From DATHWB01 sp040880725 (GTDB taxonomy: Bacteria > Actinomycetota > Acidimicrobiia > Spongiisociales > ZC4RG35), in contig JBBDHV010000005.1 of the NCBI GenBank assembly GCA_040880725.1, positions 113,848 to 177,847 on the forward strand: a DNA stretch of 64,000 nucleotides. The letters run 5' to 3'. The position numbers and the translations under genes are program-made. Below, piece by piece: positions 25,717 through 35,600 of this stretch. Position 1 is the stretch's first letter; each line of letters opens with the position of its first letter. The notes beneath the pieces were generated by a model. That model was not told the origin of the DNA and did not search any database. It was given only the letters and a program-made list of their open reading frames with translations.

Positions 25717-26883
25717 ATGCGGTCGATGTTTCTCATTGCCGCCAAGGATCTCCGGCTTCGCATCCGAGATCGATCTGCGTTCATCGTCGGGCTCATCGTT
25801 CCCTTCGGGCTGGCCGTCATCTTCAGCCTGATCCTCGGGAACGCCGATGAAGGCCCGGTCGACCTGAACTTTGGTTTTGTGGACCTCGACGGATCCCGCG
25901 TGGCGGCTCAGTTTGCGAGCGCGCTGGAAGACATCGAGAAAGACGGGCTGATCGACCTCACGATGATCACCGACGAGTCCACGGCACGTGCCCAACTCGA
26001 CACGGGCGACATCGGAGCGGCCTTCATCATCCCTGCGGGCTTCGGCGATGCCGTGGACGCGGGGGAGGGTGCCGCGGTCGAGGTGATCGGAGATGTGAAC
26101 AGCCCGACGACATCGGCAGTCGCGGGTTCCATTGCCCAGTCGTTCGCGGCCGGCATTGACGGGATACGGCTGGCCGCTGCCACGGCTGCGGCGGCCGGCG
26201 GTGACGTGGGAGCCACGGTCGCCCAGGTCCAGTCAGCACCGCCCGCCGTTGCGCTGCAGGGATCCGAAGCTGCGGACCGTCAGCTCGACCTCACGACGTT
26301 TTTCGTGGCGGGTATGGCGGTGTTCTTCCTCTTCTTCACGGTCCAGTTCGGTGTCACGTCCCTGCTCGATGAACAGCGGGAGGGAACGATGTCGCGGCTT
26401 CGGGCAGCACCCATCGGCCAGTGGGCCGTGGTGGGTGCGAAGGGTCTGGTCAGCCTCGCGCTGGGCATCGTGAGCATGGCGGTGCTGATCGCAGCGTCGA
26501 CCCTGCTGCTGGGCGCAGAGTGGGGGCATCCCGGAGGCGTCGCCTTGCTCGTGGTGGCCGGAGTGATCTCGGCGATCGGGATCATGGCGGTCGTGGCCGC
26601 ATTCGCCAAGACCCCCGAGGGTGCCGGCAATCTGCAAGCCGTCATTGCGGTCGGGCTGGGAATGCTGGGTGGGGTGTTCTTTCCGGCACCGCTGGGCGAC
26701 GGGATTCTCGCCAATCTGGCGTTGGTGACGCCTCACCGGTGGTTCATGAACGGCCTGGGCGACCTCGCGGGTGGCGGCGGGGTTGCTGTCGTGCTCCCCT
26801 CGGTCGCTGCGCTCTTGGCATTCGGGATCGTGACAGGTGGCGCGGCCTGGTTCGGTTTGCGAAAGGGGGTGGGGCCACGATGA
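25717..26883 (+). CDS. ABC-2 type transporter permease, first subunit
   Basis: 388 aa of ABC-2 permease type: one N-terminal membrane helix, a large extracytoplasmic domain (about 40-195) and a C-terminal bundle of five helices beginning at LTTFFVAGMAVFFLFFTVQFG. DEQREGTMSRLRAAPI is the typical cytosolic coupling segment. It forms a heterodimeric exporter with the next protein, to which it is linked by an ATGA overlap. Confidence 0.88.
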   Translation: MRSMFLIAAKDLRLRIRDRSAFIVGLIVPFGLAVIFSLILGNADEGPVDLNFGFVDLDGSRVAAQFASALEDIEKDGLIDLTMITDESTARAQLDTGDIGAAFIIPAGFGDAVDAGEGAAVEVIGDVNSPTTSAVAGSIAQSFAAGIDGIRLAAATAAAAGGDVGATVAQVQSAPPAVALQGSEAADRQLDLTTFFVAGMAVFFLFFTVQFGVTSLLDEQREGTMSRLRAAPIGQWAVVGAKGLVSLALGIVSMAVLIAASTLLLGAEWGHPGGVALLVVAGVISAIGIMAVVAAFAKTPEGAGNLQAVIAVGLGMLGGVFFPAPLGDGILANLALVTPHRWFMNGLGDLAGGGGVAVVLPSVAALLAFGIVTGGAAWFGLRKGVGPR

Positions 26884-28031
26884 AGCTCCTTGCCATCGCG
26901 GCGTCCGGGCTCCGCCGCATGTTCCGAGACCGGACGAACTACTTCTTCGTGTTCATTCTTCCGCTCGGCATCATCGTGATCATCGGATCCCTCTTCGGAT
27001 CGGGGTTCCGGCCGACCATCGGCGTCGTCGCACCCGATGCCGGAGTCGGTGCCGCGCTCGCCGAGCGGATCGCAGACATCGACGAAGTGGACATCGTGTC
27101 CTACGAAGACCGCGCCGACCTGGTCGTGGCCGTCGAGCGCTCGACGGTTCAGGCAGGAGTTTCGATCGACGAGAATTTCGACGATGCCCTCGAGGCAGGC
27201 GACACGGGACCTGTCGAGTACCTGGCGCGACCTGACAGTGCGGGCCCCCAACTCCAGGCACTGGTGTCGGCAGTGGTCACCGAGTTCTCCTACGACGTCA
27301 CCGCGGCCCGCCTCACCGGCGACGACCTCGGCACGGGCATCGCCGCCGCGGTGGAGCGGCGCAACGAGATCGGACCGGTCGAGGTGCGCCGCAGCTCGAC
27401 CGGCGAGGCGACGTTCGATCCCTCACTCGGACAGTTCGACCTCGGTGCGTCCTCCCAGCTCGTGCTGTTCATGTTCCTGACAGGACTGACCGGCTCGGCC
27501 GCCCTGATTCAGAGCCGACAGCTGGGGGTGTCGCGGAGGATGCTCGGCACGCCGACGTCGGCTCGCACGATCATCGTCGGGGAAACGCTCGCTCGGTTTG
27601 CCGTCGTGCTGGTCCAGGGTCTCTACATCCTGTTCGTGACGTTGATCGTCTTCGGTGTCGACTGGGGCGACCCGCTGGGAGCGGCCGCCATCATGACGCT
27701 CTTCGGCCTGGTGGGTGCCGGTGCAGCCATGCTGATGGGCAGTGTGTTCCAGAACGACCAGCAGGCGGGTGGTGTCGGCGTGATGCTGGGGCTCGGCCTG
27801 GCCGCCCTCGGCGGTGCGATGGTGCCGATCGAGGTCATGCCCGCCGGCATGCAGAACGTGGCTCGTTTCACTCCACATGCGTGGGCGATCGATGCGTTCG
27901 GAGAACTCGTGCGCGAGGACGGCACGATCATCGACATCGGCCCCCAGCTCGGTGTGCTCGCACTGTTCGCGGGCGTGCTGCTCGTGCTCGCCGCGTGGCG
28001 GTTCCGGACGGTTCTCACCCGGGGGGATTGA
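26880..28031 (+). CDS. ABC-2 type transporter permease, second subunit
   Basis: 383 aa with the same architecture as its partner: N-terminal helix (NYFFVFILPLGIIVIIGSLFG), extracytoplasmic domain with IGVVAPDAGVGAALAERI, and a C-terminal five-helix bundle from ASSQLVLFMFLTGLTGSAAL. SRQLGVSRRMLGTPTS is the coupling segment. ATG 26880 overlaps the preceding stop. The last 17 bases overlap the convergent BTAD regulator gene. The exported substrate is unknown. Confidence 0.88.
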   Translation: MKLLAIAASGLRRMFRDRTNYFFVFILPLGIIVIIGSLFGSGFRPTIGVVAPDAGVGAALAERIADIDEVDIVSYEDRADLVVAVERSTVQAGVSIDENFDDALEAGDTGPVEYLARPDSAGPQLQALVSAVVTEFSYDVTAARLTGDDLGTGIAAAVERRNEIGPVEVRRSSTGEATFDPSLGQFDLGASSQLVLFMFLTGLTGSAALIQSRQLGVSRRMLGTPTSARTIIVGETLARFAVVLVQGLYILFVTLIVFGVDWGDPLGAAAIMTLFGLVGAGAAMLMGSVFQNDQQAGGVGVMLGLGLAALGGAMVPIEVMPAGMQNVARFTPHAWAIDAFGELVREDGTIIDIGPQLGVLALFAGVLLVLAAWRFRTVLTRGD

Positions 28032-28776
28032 CTCCCAGGACCCGGTCATACAGAGCGGCTGTCTCCGGCGACGGTGCGGTTCCCAACTCTTCGGCGAGCA
28101 GGATTTCCAGCTCACGATACGCCCGCAATGCCCGCGCCCCGTTGCCGGCCCCGGCCAGTGCCCGAATGCGCTGGCGGTGCGCCACCTCCCGCAACGGATC
28201 GATCCGCATGGCTTCGTCGGCGATGGCCTCTGCCAACGGCCAGCGCTCCAGGGCAAGCCAGGCCTCAGCCAGGCACGACAGGGAGCGAGTGAACGCGTCG
28301 TTCAGTGTGCGCCGCCAGTCGGCGATCCATGGGTGGTCCTCGCCATCGAGAAACGGTCGTCGCAGGATTGCCGACGCGACTGCTGCGTCCGGCCACGCAT
28401 CGGCGTGGGCACCGCGGGCGGTGGCGCCCTCGGCGCGGTCCAGCGACCGAATGGCGACCTCGGCGTCGAGCCAGCGTTCCGGGATCACCAGCTCGTATGC
28501 CCCGTGTCGGGAGAGCAGCATCGTCCGGCCGGGAATTCCAATCGAATCGAAGCCGGCTCGGATCCGGCTCGCGAGTGGACTCAGGGTCGTCTGCCAGGAG
28601 CCCGGTCGATCCTCGCCCCAGAACAGATCGGCGAGCTGTTCGTGGGGCACCGGACCCCGCGCCAGCGCCAGGCGGGCGAGCATCAGCCGTCCCTGACGTC
28701 CAGGAAGATCATGTTCGGTGAGAAGACCGTTCGGACCTTCGACCTGGACGCGTCCTGTGAGGTAGAACTTCACCAT
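28015..28776 (-). CDS. BTAD-domain (SARP-like) transcriptional regulator
   Basis: 253 aa. The N-terminal OmpR-type winged helix (about 1-95, including LPGRQGRLMLARLAL and QTTLSPLASRIRAG) is followed by a bacterial transcriptional activation domain (about 100-250) with TPR-like helices. Regulators of this SARP/AfsR type often act on neighbouring biosynthetic or transport genes. It is convergent with and overlaps the ABC operon, so it may sense or control it; this is inferred from position only. ATG 28776 matches the family start. Confidence 0.82.
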   Translation of the reverse strand: MVKFYLTGRVQVEGPNGLLTEHDLPGRQGRLMLARLALARGPVPHEQLADLFWGEDRPGSWQTTLSPLASRIRAGFDSIGIPGRTMLLSRHGAYELVIPERWLDAEVAIRSLDRAEGATARGAHADAWPDAAVASAILRRPFLDGEDHPWIADWRRTLNDAFTRSLSCLAEAWLALERWPLAEAIADEAMRIDPLREVAHRQRIRALAGAGNGARALRAYRELEILLAEELGTAPSPETAALYDRVLGVNPPG

Positions 28777-28833
28777 GGATTGTCCAGGGTTTCCGCAATG
28801 TCCGGCTCGTACCGTGTGTCGAAGGAGGCGCAG

Positions 28834-28992
28834 ATGACCGAGAACCGCATGCTGATCGAGTGTCCGTGTGGTGCAGTGCTCGAGGAGGCCACGGCCGCAG
28901 CCGTGATGTCCGCAGCCCAGCGCCATGCCCGCGAAGTCCACGACATGGTGCTGAGCGACGAGCAGGCCCGGTCGATGGCGCGTCCTGCGTAA
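28834..28992 (+). CDS. DUF1059 small protein
   Basis: 52 aa, DUF1059-type: a CPCG pair (LIECPCGAVLEEAT) and a conserved HAREVHDM segment near the C-terminus. Strong SD GAAGGAGG (28821-28828) 5 nt before ATG 28834. The family function is unknown. A second DUF1059 gene follows 48 nt later. Confidence 0.75.
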   Translation: MTENRMLIECPCGAVLEEATAAAVMSAAQRHAREVHDMVLSDEQARSMARPA

Positions 28993-29040
28993 ACCCGCCG
29001 ACCGGGAGAGACGACCGGTCCCTGATCCGAGGAGATCATC

Positions 29041-29214
29041 GTGAAACGATTCGAATGCGGAAACGTGGTGCCCGGCTGCGAGGGTGTCGTCGAAGCACCG
29101 ACGGAGGAAGAGGTCTTGACTGCGGCCGCGGACCATGCGGCCTCGGTGCATGGCATGACCACCCTGGCTGACCCCGTGGTCGAACAGGTCAGGGCAGGAA
29201 TCACCGACATCTGA
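29041..29214 (+). CDS. DUF1059 small protein, second copy
   Basis: 57 aa. KRFECGNVVPGCEGVVEAPT carries the family cysteine pair CG...GC, and DHAASVHGM is the C-terminal histidine motif. The start is GTG 29041 after CGAGGAG (29028-29034). It differs from the first copy (CxC versus C-x6-C spacing), so it is an ancient paralogue rather than a recent duplication. Function unknown. Confidence 0.72.
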   Translation: MKRFECGNVVPGCEGVVEAPTEEEVLTAAADHAASVHGMTTLADPVVEQVRAGITDI

Positions 29215-29244
29215 CGGACGGGCGATGAGCGGAGGGGGCTTCGC

Positions 29245-31536
29245 TCATCGCCGTGCCCGACGTTCGTCTGCGATGTGCCCGATCTCGGTGACCCGGGCAC
29301 ACACCGCGGCGATCTCGTCCGCGAACGCCTTGCGTTGCGGTGTCGGAGCGTCGAGGAGCTTTCGGTTTCGAGCGAGGTCCAATGCCGACTGCAGCAGGGC
29401 TTTGGACACACTCTCGTCGGCTTCGACTCGTCCCGTGAGCCGTTCGCGCCCTCCGCGCTCCAGCGCCGCCGCGACGAAGGCCTTCTCGTCGGTGACTGCG
29501 CCGTCGGTGTCCACGAGCTCGTCAGCGACCACGCGATACGCCTCGAGAAACGGCAGAACCGCCCAGTGTGATCGCAGAGGGACGATCCGCTCCAGCACGT
29601 TGGCGGCTTCTCCCCGGCGGACGTCTTCCTGCCATCGGGGCACCGTCCGGTCGAGCTCGTTCGCCAGGTCGCGGCGGAACTCTTCGCGTTCGGCGAAGAA
29701 GAATTCGAACTTGAGAAGGTCACGCAGTCTGGCGACTTCGGTCCAGAAGTCCTCGAGGGGAGCGTCGCTGTCCGTGGCGGCGAGGGCGAGTTCGGCTATC
29801 GCGCCCGGGACGAAGTAGTGCACGATCGTGTTCCGGTAGTAGGCGGCTTGCATCGCCTGATTCGGGTCGAGACGGTAGACCCCCGACTCCTTGGTCACAG
29901 ACCCGTGGGCGATGAGTTGGTCGAGGGCCACCTCGGCATCGGCGTTACGGCCGAAGTCCAGTTTCTCGGTGGTGGGCCACCCGCTCTCCTCGATGACCGC
30001 CACCAGGCGTGATCCGAATGTCGTGATGTCTTCGGCGCTCAGCGCCTTGCCTCGGGCCGAGAGGAGCGCGATCGATGCGACCGCTGTCGGTGTGATCGGA
30101 GTCACGCGCGAGATGCGGTACATGACCTCGAATGCCAGCTTCTGGAGGTTCAACTGGTCCTCGGTGTCGAGGTCGATCTCCTTGGCGACCGAGATCGGCT
30201 CGGCAAAACGGACGTGGATGTTGCCGTACCGTCGCCGGAGGGACCGAATGGCGTCGAGGGCCCACCCGAAGGATTCCTTGCGCTTTTCGCCGCCGCGTGA
30301 TTCGTTGGCGTAGTCCTTCACGTCCTGGATCTGGTCATACGCGATGGATGTCGGGATCAGGAACAGGTCGTCGGCCCGACCCTGCCGGACGGCATCCACG
30401 GTCCATCCGAGCATGCCGAGACGGGGTGGCAGCAGCTTGCCGCTCCGGGATCGGCCGCCCTCCATGTACCACTCGAGGGGAAATCGCTTCTCCACGAGGT
30501 ATCCGAGATAGGACTTGAGGACGTACTTGTACAACTCGTTGTCCTTGAACGAGCGTCGGATGAAGAACGCCCCGGTCCGGCGAATGAGGGGGCCGATCGG
30601 GAAGAAGTTCATGTTGATCCCGGCGGCGGTGTGGTTCGGCGGGAGGTCGTTCTCCCAGAGCAGGTACTGCAGCGAGAGTCGGTCGAGGTTGGAGCGATGG
30701 GACGGGACGAACGCGATCGGATGGTCCTCGGAGAGTGCCCCGATTCTGGCCAGTTGGTCCTGGTCGTAGATGATGCCGCCATATCCCTGCGAGTAGATCC
30801 AATGGATGGCGTTGGCGATCAGGTCGATCAGGAACGTGCTGTGGGAGGCGGCGATCTCCCTGAGGTAGTACCTCGCCCTGGCAAGAGACAGCTCGGCAGG
30901 AAGTCCCCGCTGGGAGCCGAGGAACATCACCCGGTCCCGGAACCCAGGTCGTGAGAGGAGGTCCTCGCGGAGGAAGCGGGGGACCTTGTAGCGGTTGCCC
31001 CTGATGTGGCGTTCGGCCCGCTCGAGGGCGATGTGCGCCCGGCGGGTCACGTGGTCGACGAGGGTGGTCACCTCGGCGTCGGCGACGTGTGAGGCGATCA
31101 GTTCAGACGCCGTGGCGGGCGTCCCCGCCACGATGCCGACGCGCTTTGGGAACAGCACGAGGATCGCCCATTGACGGATTGGGTCGGGATCGCGCGGATC
31201 GCCGAGCTTGAGGACGTCGATCCAGTTCGCGGAACGACGACCCGTGCGGGCGTCGGGCAGCCATGTCACGCGCGCCGGCACGACCAGTGGGTCGTCGCCG
31301 CGTTGGAGGCGAGCGGCCAGGGCGGGGTCGGTTCTCGTCCACCGCCGGCGACGACGGGACGGTGCCAGGGCGATCGGGGTGGCGTCGTCGCCGAACGTGC
31401 GCTGCGTCCACGCAGTGAGCATGCGCCGTTCGAGCGTGCTGGATGCATCCACGAGTACGACGACGGGCCGGTCGATCGGGGTCTCGATATCAGGTTCGAA
31501 CGCCGGCGGCTTCGTCGCATCGGGAGCGGGAATCAT
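29245..31536 (-). CDS. plsB: Glycerol-3-phosphate 1-O-acyltransferase (PlsB type)
   Basis: 763 aa. It transfers an acyl group to sn-1 of glycerol 3-phosphate, the first step of phospholipid synthesis. Acyltransferase motifs: PSHRSNLD (HX4D), GAFFIRR, YMEGGRSRSGKLLPPRLGM, and the following IPTSIAYDQI. Length and C-terminal extension fit PlsB. ATG 31536 lies 6 nt after TACGAT (31548-31543), suggesting a leaderless mRNA. It is divergent from dtd. plsX and a plsY-like gene are also in the window. Confidence 0.92.
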   Translation of the reverse strand: MIPAPDATKPPAFEPDIETPIDRPVVVLVDASSTLERRMLTAWTQRTFGDDATPIALAPSRRRRRWTRTDPALAARLQRGDDPLVVPARVTWLPDARTGRRSANWIDVLKLGDPRDPDPIRQWAILVLFPKRVGIVAGTPATASELIASHVADAEVTTLVDHVTRRAHIALERAERHIRGNRYKVPRFLREDLLSRPGFRDRVMFLGSQRGLPAELSLARARYYLREIAASHSTFLIDLIANAIHWIYSQGYGGIIYDQDQLARIGALSEDHPIAFVPSHRSNLDRLSLQYLLWENDLPPNHTAAGINMNFFPIGPLIRRTGAFFIRRSFKDNELYKYVLKSYLGYLVEKRFPLEWYMEGGRSRSGKLLPPRLGMLGWTVDAVRQGRADDLFLIPTSIAYDQIQDVKDYANESRGGEKRKESFGWALDAIRSLRRRYGNIHVRFAEPISVAKEIDLDTEDQLNLQKLAFEVMYRISRVTPITPTAVASIALLSARGKALSAEDITTFGSRLVAVIEESGWPTTEKLDFGRNADAEVALDQLIAHGSVTKESGVYRLDPNQAMQAAYYRNTIVHYFVPGAIAELALAATDSDAPLEDFWTEVARLRDLLKFEFFFAEREEFRRDLANELDRTVPRWQEDVRRGEAANVLERIVPLRSHWAVLPFLEAYRVVADELVDTDGAVTDEKAFVAAALERGGRERLTGRVEADESVSKALLQSALDLARNRKLLDAPTPQRKAFADEIAAVCARVTEIGHIADERRARR

Positions 31537-31586
31537 TCATCGATCGTACTGGCGGCGGACTTCGGGCCGCATGGCAGACTCGGTGG

Positions 31587-32042
31587 ATGCGTGCAGTGAT
31601 ACAGCGTGTGGCCGGGGCTCGGGTGACCGTCGAGGGCGAGATCACCGGAGAGATCGGTCGCGGCCTCTTGGTCCTGGTTGGGGTGGCTCCCGGCGACGGT
31701 GTGATCGACACCGAGGTGCTGGGTGACAAGCTCGCCGGTCTCCGGATCTTCGCCGACGACGACGGTCGGATGAACCGGTCGGTCCGGGACGCGGACGGCG
31801 GCGTCCTCGTCGTGTCTCAGTTCACCCTCTACGGGGACACGCGCAAGGGCCGGCGTCCGTCCTTCGTCGGAGCTGGCACGCCCGAGGAGGCCCAGCCTTT
31901 GATCGAAGCGCTCACCGAACGCCTCCGAACGTCGGGTGTGACGGTGGCGACCGGCCGGTTCGGGGCGATGATGGCCGTCGAGCTGGTCAACGACGGTCCG
32001 GTCACGCTGGTTGTGGACGTGAAGGACGGCCGGATCGTGTGA
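31587..32042 (+). CDS. dtd: D-aminoacyl-tRNA deacylase
   Basis: 151 aa, full length. It hydrolyses D-amino acids from mischarged tRNA. The family motifs SQFTLYGDTRKGRRPSF and NDGPVTLVVD are intact; the conserved opening is MRAVIQRVAGARVTV. ATG 31587. Its last 41 bases overlap the convergent plsY-like gene. Confidence 0.95.
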   Translation: MRAVIQRVAGARVTVEGEITGEIGRGLLVLVGVAPGDGVIDTEVLGDKLAGLRIFADDDGRMNRSVRDADGGVLVVSQFTLYGDTRKGRRPSFVGAGTPEEAQPLIEALTERLRTSGVTVATGRFGAMMAVELVNDGPVTLVVDVKDGRIV

Positions 32043-32601
32043 GGCGCCTCAGCTGTTTGGGCGCCAGCGTCGCTGCGAGACCGATTGTGAGAAGCGTCGC
32101 CCACTCCCGGCTCTCGATGCCCCACCACGGGTTCACCGGTGACCACCGGCCGGTGGCCACGATGGCGACGAGGGCTGCGAGCGTGGCCGGCGCAGTCCGG
32201 CGGACGATCCGGGCGACGATGGCGATCACGACGATTCCTGTCCCCGCAGCAAGGGGCAGTGCCGCGATCAACACTCCCGCCGAGATTCCGAGACCCTGAC
32301 CGCCACGGAGCGAGCGGTAGGGATTGAGGACGTTGCCCAGCGCGGCACCCATCCCTGCGAGCGCCATCCCGGCTTCACCTCCGACGAATGCCCCGGTCCC
32401 GACGCAGACGATGCCTTTGACGATCTCGACGGTCAGGATCGTTGCAGCCAGCCACTTGCCTCCGACTCTCAGTGCGTTGTTCGCTCCCGGGTTGCCTGAA
32501 CCCTGGGCGCGTAGGTCGATCCCCCGCCGCTGCGCGATCCAGTCTGCGGTCGGTGTGCCACCCATCACATAGCCCAGCACCAATGCCAAGACACCGGTCA
32601 T
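32002..32601 (-). CDS. PlsY-like glycerol-3-phosphate acyltransferase
   Basis: 199 aa, about five membrane helices. PlsY motif 1 is present (GSGNPGANN, about 36-44). Motif 2 is altered: the family GH...P...GGKG appears as ALGNVLNPYRSLRGGQGLG, with Asn for His and Gln for Lys. Motif 3 is not obvious. PlsY uses acyl-phosphate to acylate glycerol 3-phosphate; the changes question whether this copy is active. ATG 32601 overlaps the adnB-like stop (ATGA), so it is the last gene of that operon. Confidence 0.72.
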   Translation of the reverse strand: MTGVLALVLGYVMGGTPTADWIAQRRGIDLRAQGSGNPGANNALRVGGKWLAATILTVEIVKGIVCVGTGAFVGGEAGMALAGMGAALGNVLNPYRSLRGGQGLGISAGVLIAALPLAAGTGIVVIAIVARIVRRTAPATLAALVAIVATGRWSPVNPWWGIESREWATLLTIGLAATLAPKQLRRLTRSGRPSRPQPA

Positions 32602-35600
32602 GAACCACTCACGTACCGGCGGCCGTCCGCACAGAACCGCAGGAAGTCACAATTCCGGCAGGCGTCCGAGGGGCTCGTCGGCCACTCGTCCCGCCCGATC
32701 GCATCCAGCAGTCCGTTGACGCGGCGGGCTGCGGCATCGAGCCACTGGTCGTCGACGGTGTGGAGTGCCACGACGGGTTCTGTGCCCCCGAGATAGACGA
32801 ATGACACGTCCAAGCGTGTGGGCGGTGCGATTCCAAAGCCTGCATCGGCGGCAGCGAGGGCGTAGGCCTGGAGTTGGACGAGGTTGGGGCCGTCGGGTCG
32901 ATTCCTGCCCGACTTGAAGTCGACGATCTCCCATCCTTCATCGGTCGACGGATACACGGCGTCGACGCGACCTCGCACACGGCCGGAGTCACAGTGGAGT
33001 TCGAACGGGACTTCCGTGAGCAGCGGGTGCACCGAGGAGTACCGGGACTGTTCGAAGGTGCGAAACGGGTCGCCGCTCGGCTCGTCGCCGTCCGGCGTGA
33101 GGTCGTACGTCGCCTCGGTGACTTCGGCGAGTGGGACGACACCGAGGTTGTGCAGTTCGATGCGACGGTGCACGTCCGTTCCACGGCGGGCGGCGGCGGA
33201 GGATCGTCGGGGGAGCGGGTCGACGAAGGCCCACTGGTAGCGCCGCGGGCAGGTCGCATAGGTGACGAGCCCGGTCGCGGAGGTGACGACCTCCTCATCG
33301 ATCGGCTCCGAGGGTGGATCGGGCAGTGCGAACAGCCGACCCTGTTGTACGGCCACCGCCGCATCGTATGCCGTCACGAGGCCGAGCCTCGCCGCTTCTG
33401 ACCGCGGCCACGACGGGTCGTCGAGGGTGGAGCGAAGGGCGTGCGCCCATCCTCCGTCGAACCCAGGGTCAGGGGCGGCCACGCTGCTGCGGTACGCCGT
33501 CCGGCTCGGCCGGTCCGGGGCGACGGGAGTCTCACGCACGGACACTCCTGATGCCTGGCACAGTTCGAAGAGCTCCGAGGGTGTCGAGGTCCGTTGCAGC
33601 GGCATCGGGTGGCCGTACCACCAGGCTCCGCTCACGGTGAGGTGCTGTCGGGCGCGGGTGACGGCCACGTAGGCGAGACGCCACTCCGCGTCGTCGTGAC
33701 GTTGCCGAAGTGCCCGGGTGCGCTCGGATTTGTCGGTGGATGCGTCGATGTCGGGCAGGGCGTCGCGATCGAGCCGGAACTCGAACGGGAGGATGTCGGG
33801 ACTGGTGTACGGGTCGTCCCCCCGGTACTTCGACGGAAAGTTGTCCTTGTAGGCCGCGGGAAGAAAGACCGCCTCCCACTCCAGGCCCTTCGCCCGATGG
33901 ACGGTGATGAGCGTCACCGCGTCCGCATCCGAGACTCGCGCGGTGTCGAGCTCTTCTCGGGGGTTGTCCGCCATGAGGTCGAGGTAGTTCGTGAACGCTC
34001 CGAGCGACGGTCGTCCTTCCAGCGGACTCCAGCTCTCCGCCAGATCGAGGAAGCGGAACAGGTTCAACCGGGCGGAGAGGCCGGCCGCGTTCGACATCGC
34101 CTCGACGTCCTCCCACGCGCCGGTGAGATCGAGGATCGTCCTGCAGAGCTCGACGAGGGACATGCCCTGTGCCGCACGGAGCAGCGTGGTGTGCTCGGCG
34201 TGGAACTGTTCGAGGGTGTGGCGTGCGGGGTCCCGGAGGCTCGGGATGTCGTCCAGGTGGTCGAGGGCTTCGAGCAGGGTGAAGTCGGGGAGTCCCTCGA
34301 TGTCGTCGTCGATGTCGTTGCGTCGCTCTCGCACCCAGTCGGACACCCTTGCCAGGTCAGCCAGTCCGAGTCGAAAGCGACTTCCCTGCAGGATGCGCAC
34401 GAGCGCCACCGAATCTTCGGCGTGGGTGAGGATTCGCAGCCAGGCCACCAGATCGGAGACTTCCGGCACGGACAGGAGGCCGCCGAGGTTGGCGACCTCG
34501 AACGGAACGTCCTGGCGGGAGAGGGCGTCGTGGATCATCTGCATGTCCTTGTTCTTGCGGAACAGCACTGCGGAGTCGCGCCAGCGGAGCCCGTCGTCGT
34601 GGAGCCGCACGATCTCCTGGGCGATCCATGCCGCTTCCTCTGCGGCGGTTCCGAACCATGCGGTGGACACGTGGCCGGGGGGTGTGCCGTCCATGGCGAC
34701 GAGGTGATCGGGGTCCGGCCCGAGCGCTTCTTTGATGCGGTTGGCGACCGACAGGATCGCCGATCCCGAACGGCGGTTGGTGGTCAGCGGAAGTGAAGCG
34801 GCAGGTCGGTCCCTGTTGGGGAAGTGGGTTCCGAAGTCGGCGAAGTTCTGCAGACTCGCTCCGCGCCACTCGTAGATCGTCTGGTCCGCGTCCCCGACGG
34901 CAGTCACCGGCACGCGTCCGGCGAAGATCGTGCGGAGGAGTTCGCGTTGGCCGGGGTTCGTGTCCTGGTACTCGTCGAGCACGATCGCCTGGTAGCGCTC
35001 GGCGATGGCGGCGGCGACGTCGGGATGATCCGAGCACACCCGCCAGGCGGCGGTGATCAGATCGCCGTAGTCGGCAACTCCCATACGCCGTTTCTCCCGT
35101 TCGTACATCCGCAGGACCGAGAGCAGGTCGGCCCGCTTCGCCCAGACGTCGTCGCCCCCGATGTCGGGGACAGACACTTCTGAGGGGGTGAGCAGGTGAT
35201 CGCCGAGTTGTCCGGCGAAGGACGCGACCCGGTCGATGTTGTGGATGTTGGACAGGTCCCAGGTGCGGATCTCGGCGGCCTGGACGACATCGGCGAGGAT
35301 CTGGCGGGAAAACGTGGGGGTCACGAGCTTGGTGTCGCGTTCCACCCCGACCAGGGCACCGAACTCACGCAGTATCTGGGACGCAAACCCGTGATAGGTG
35401 TGCACCTCCACTTCACGGCCGGGGTCGCCGTCCCCGAGCCACGCAGAGATGCGCTCGGACAGTTCCCCCGCAGCCTTGTTGGTGAAGGTGATGCCGAGTA
35501 TCCGCTCGGGTGCGATGCCGTGTTCTTCGACGAGCGCGACGACCCGCATCGCCATCGTGGTGGTCTTTCCGGTTCCTGCACCTGCCGCGACCCGGAACGA

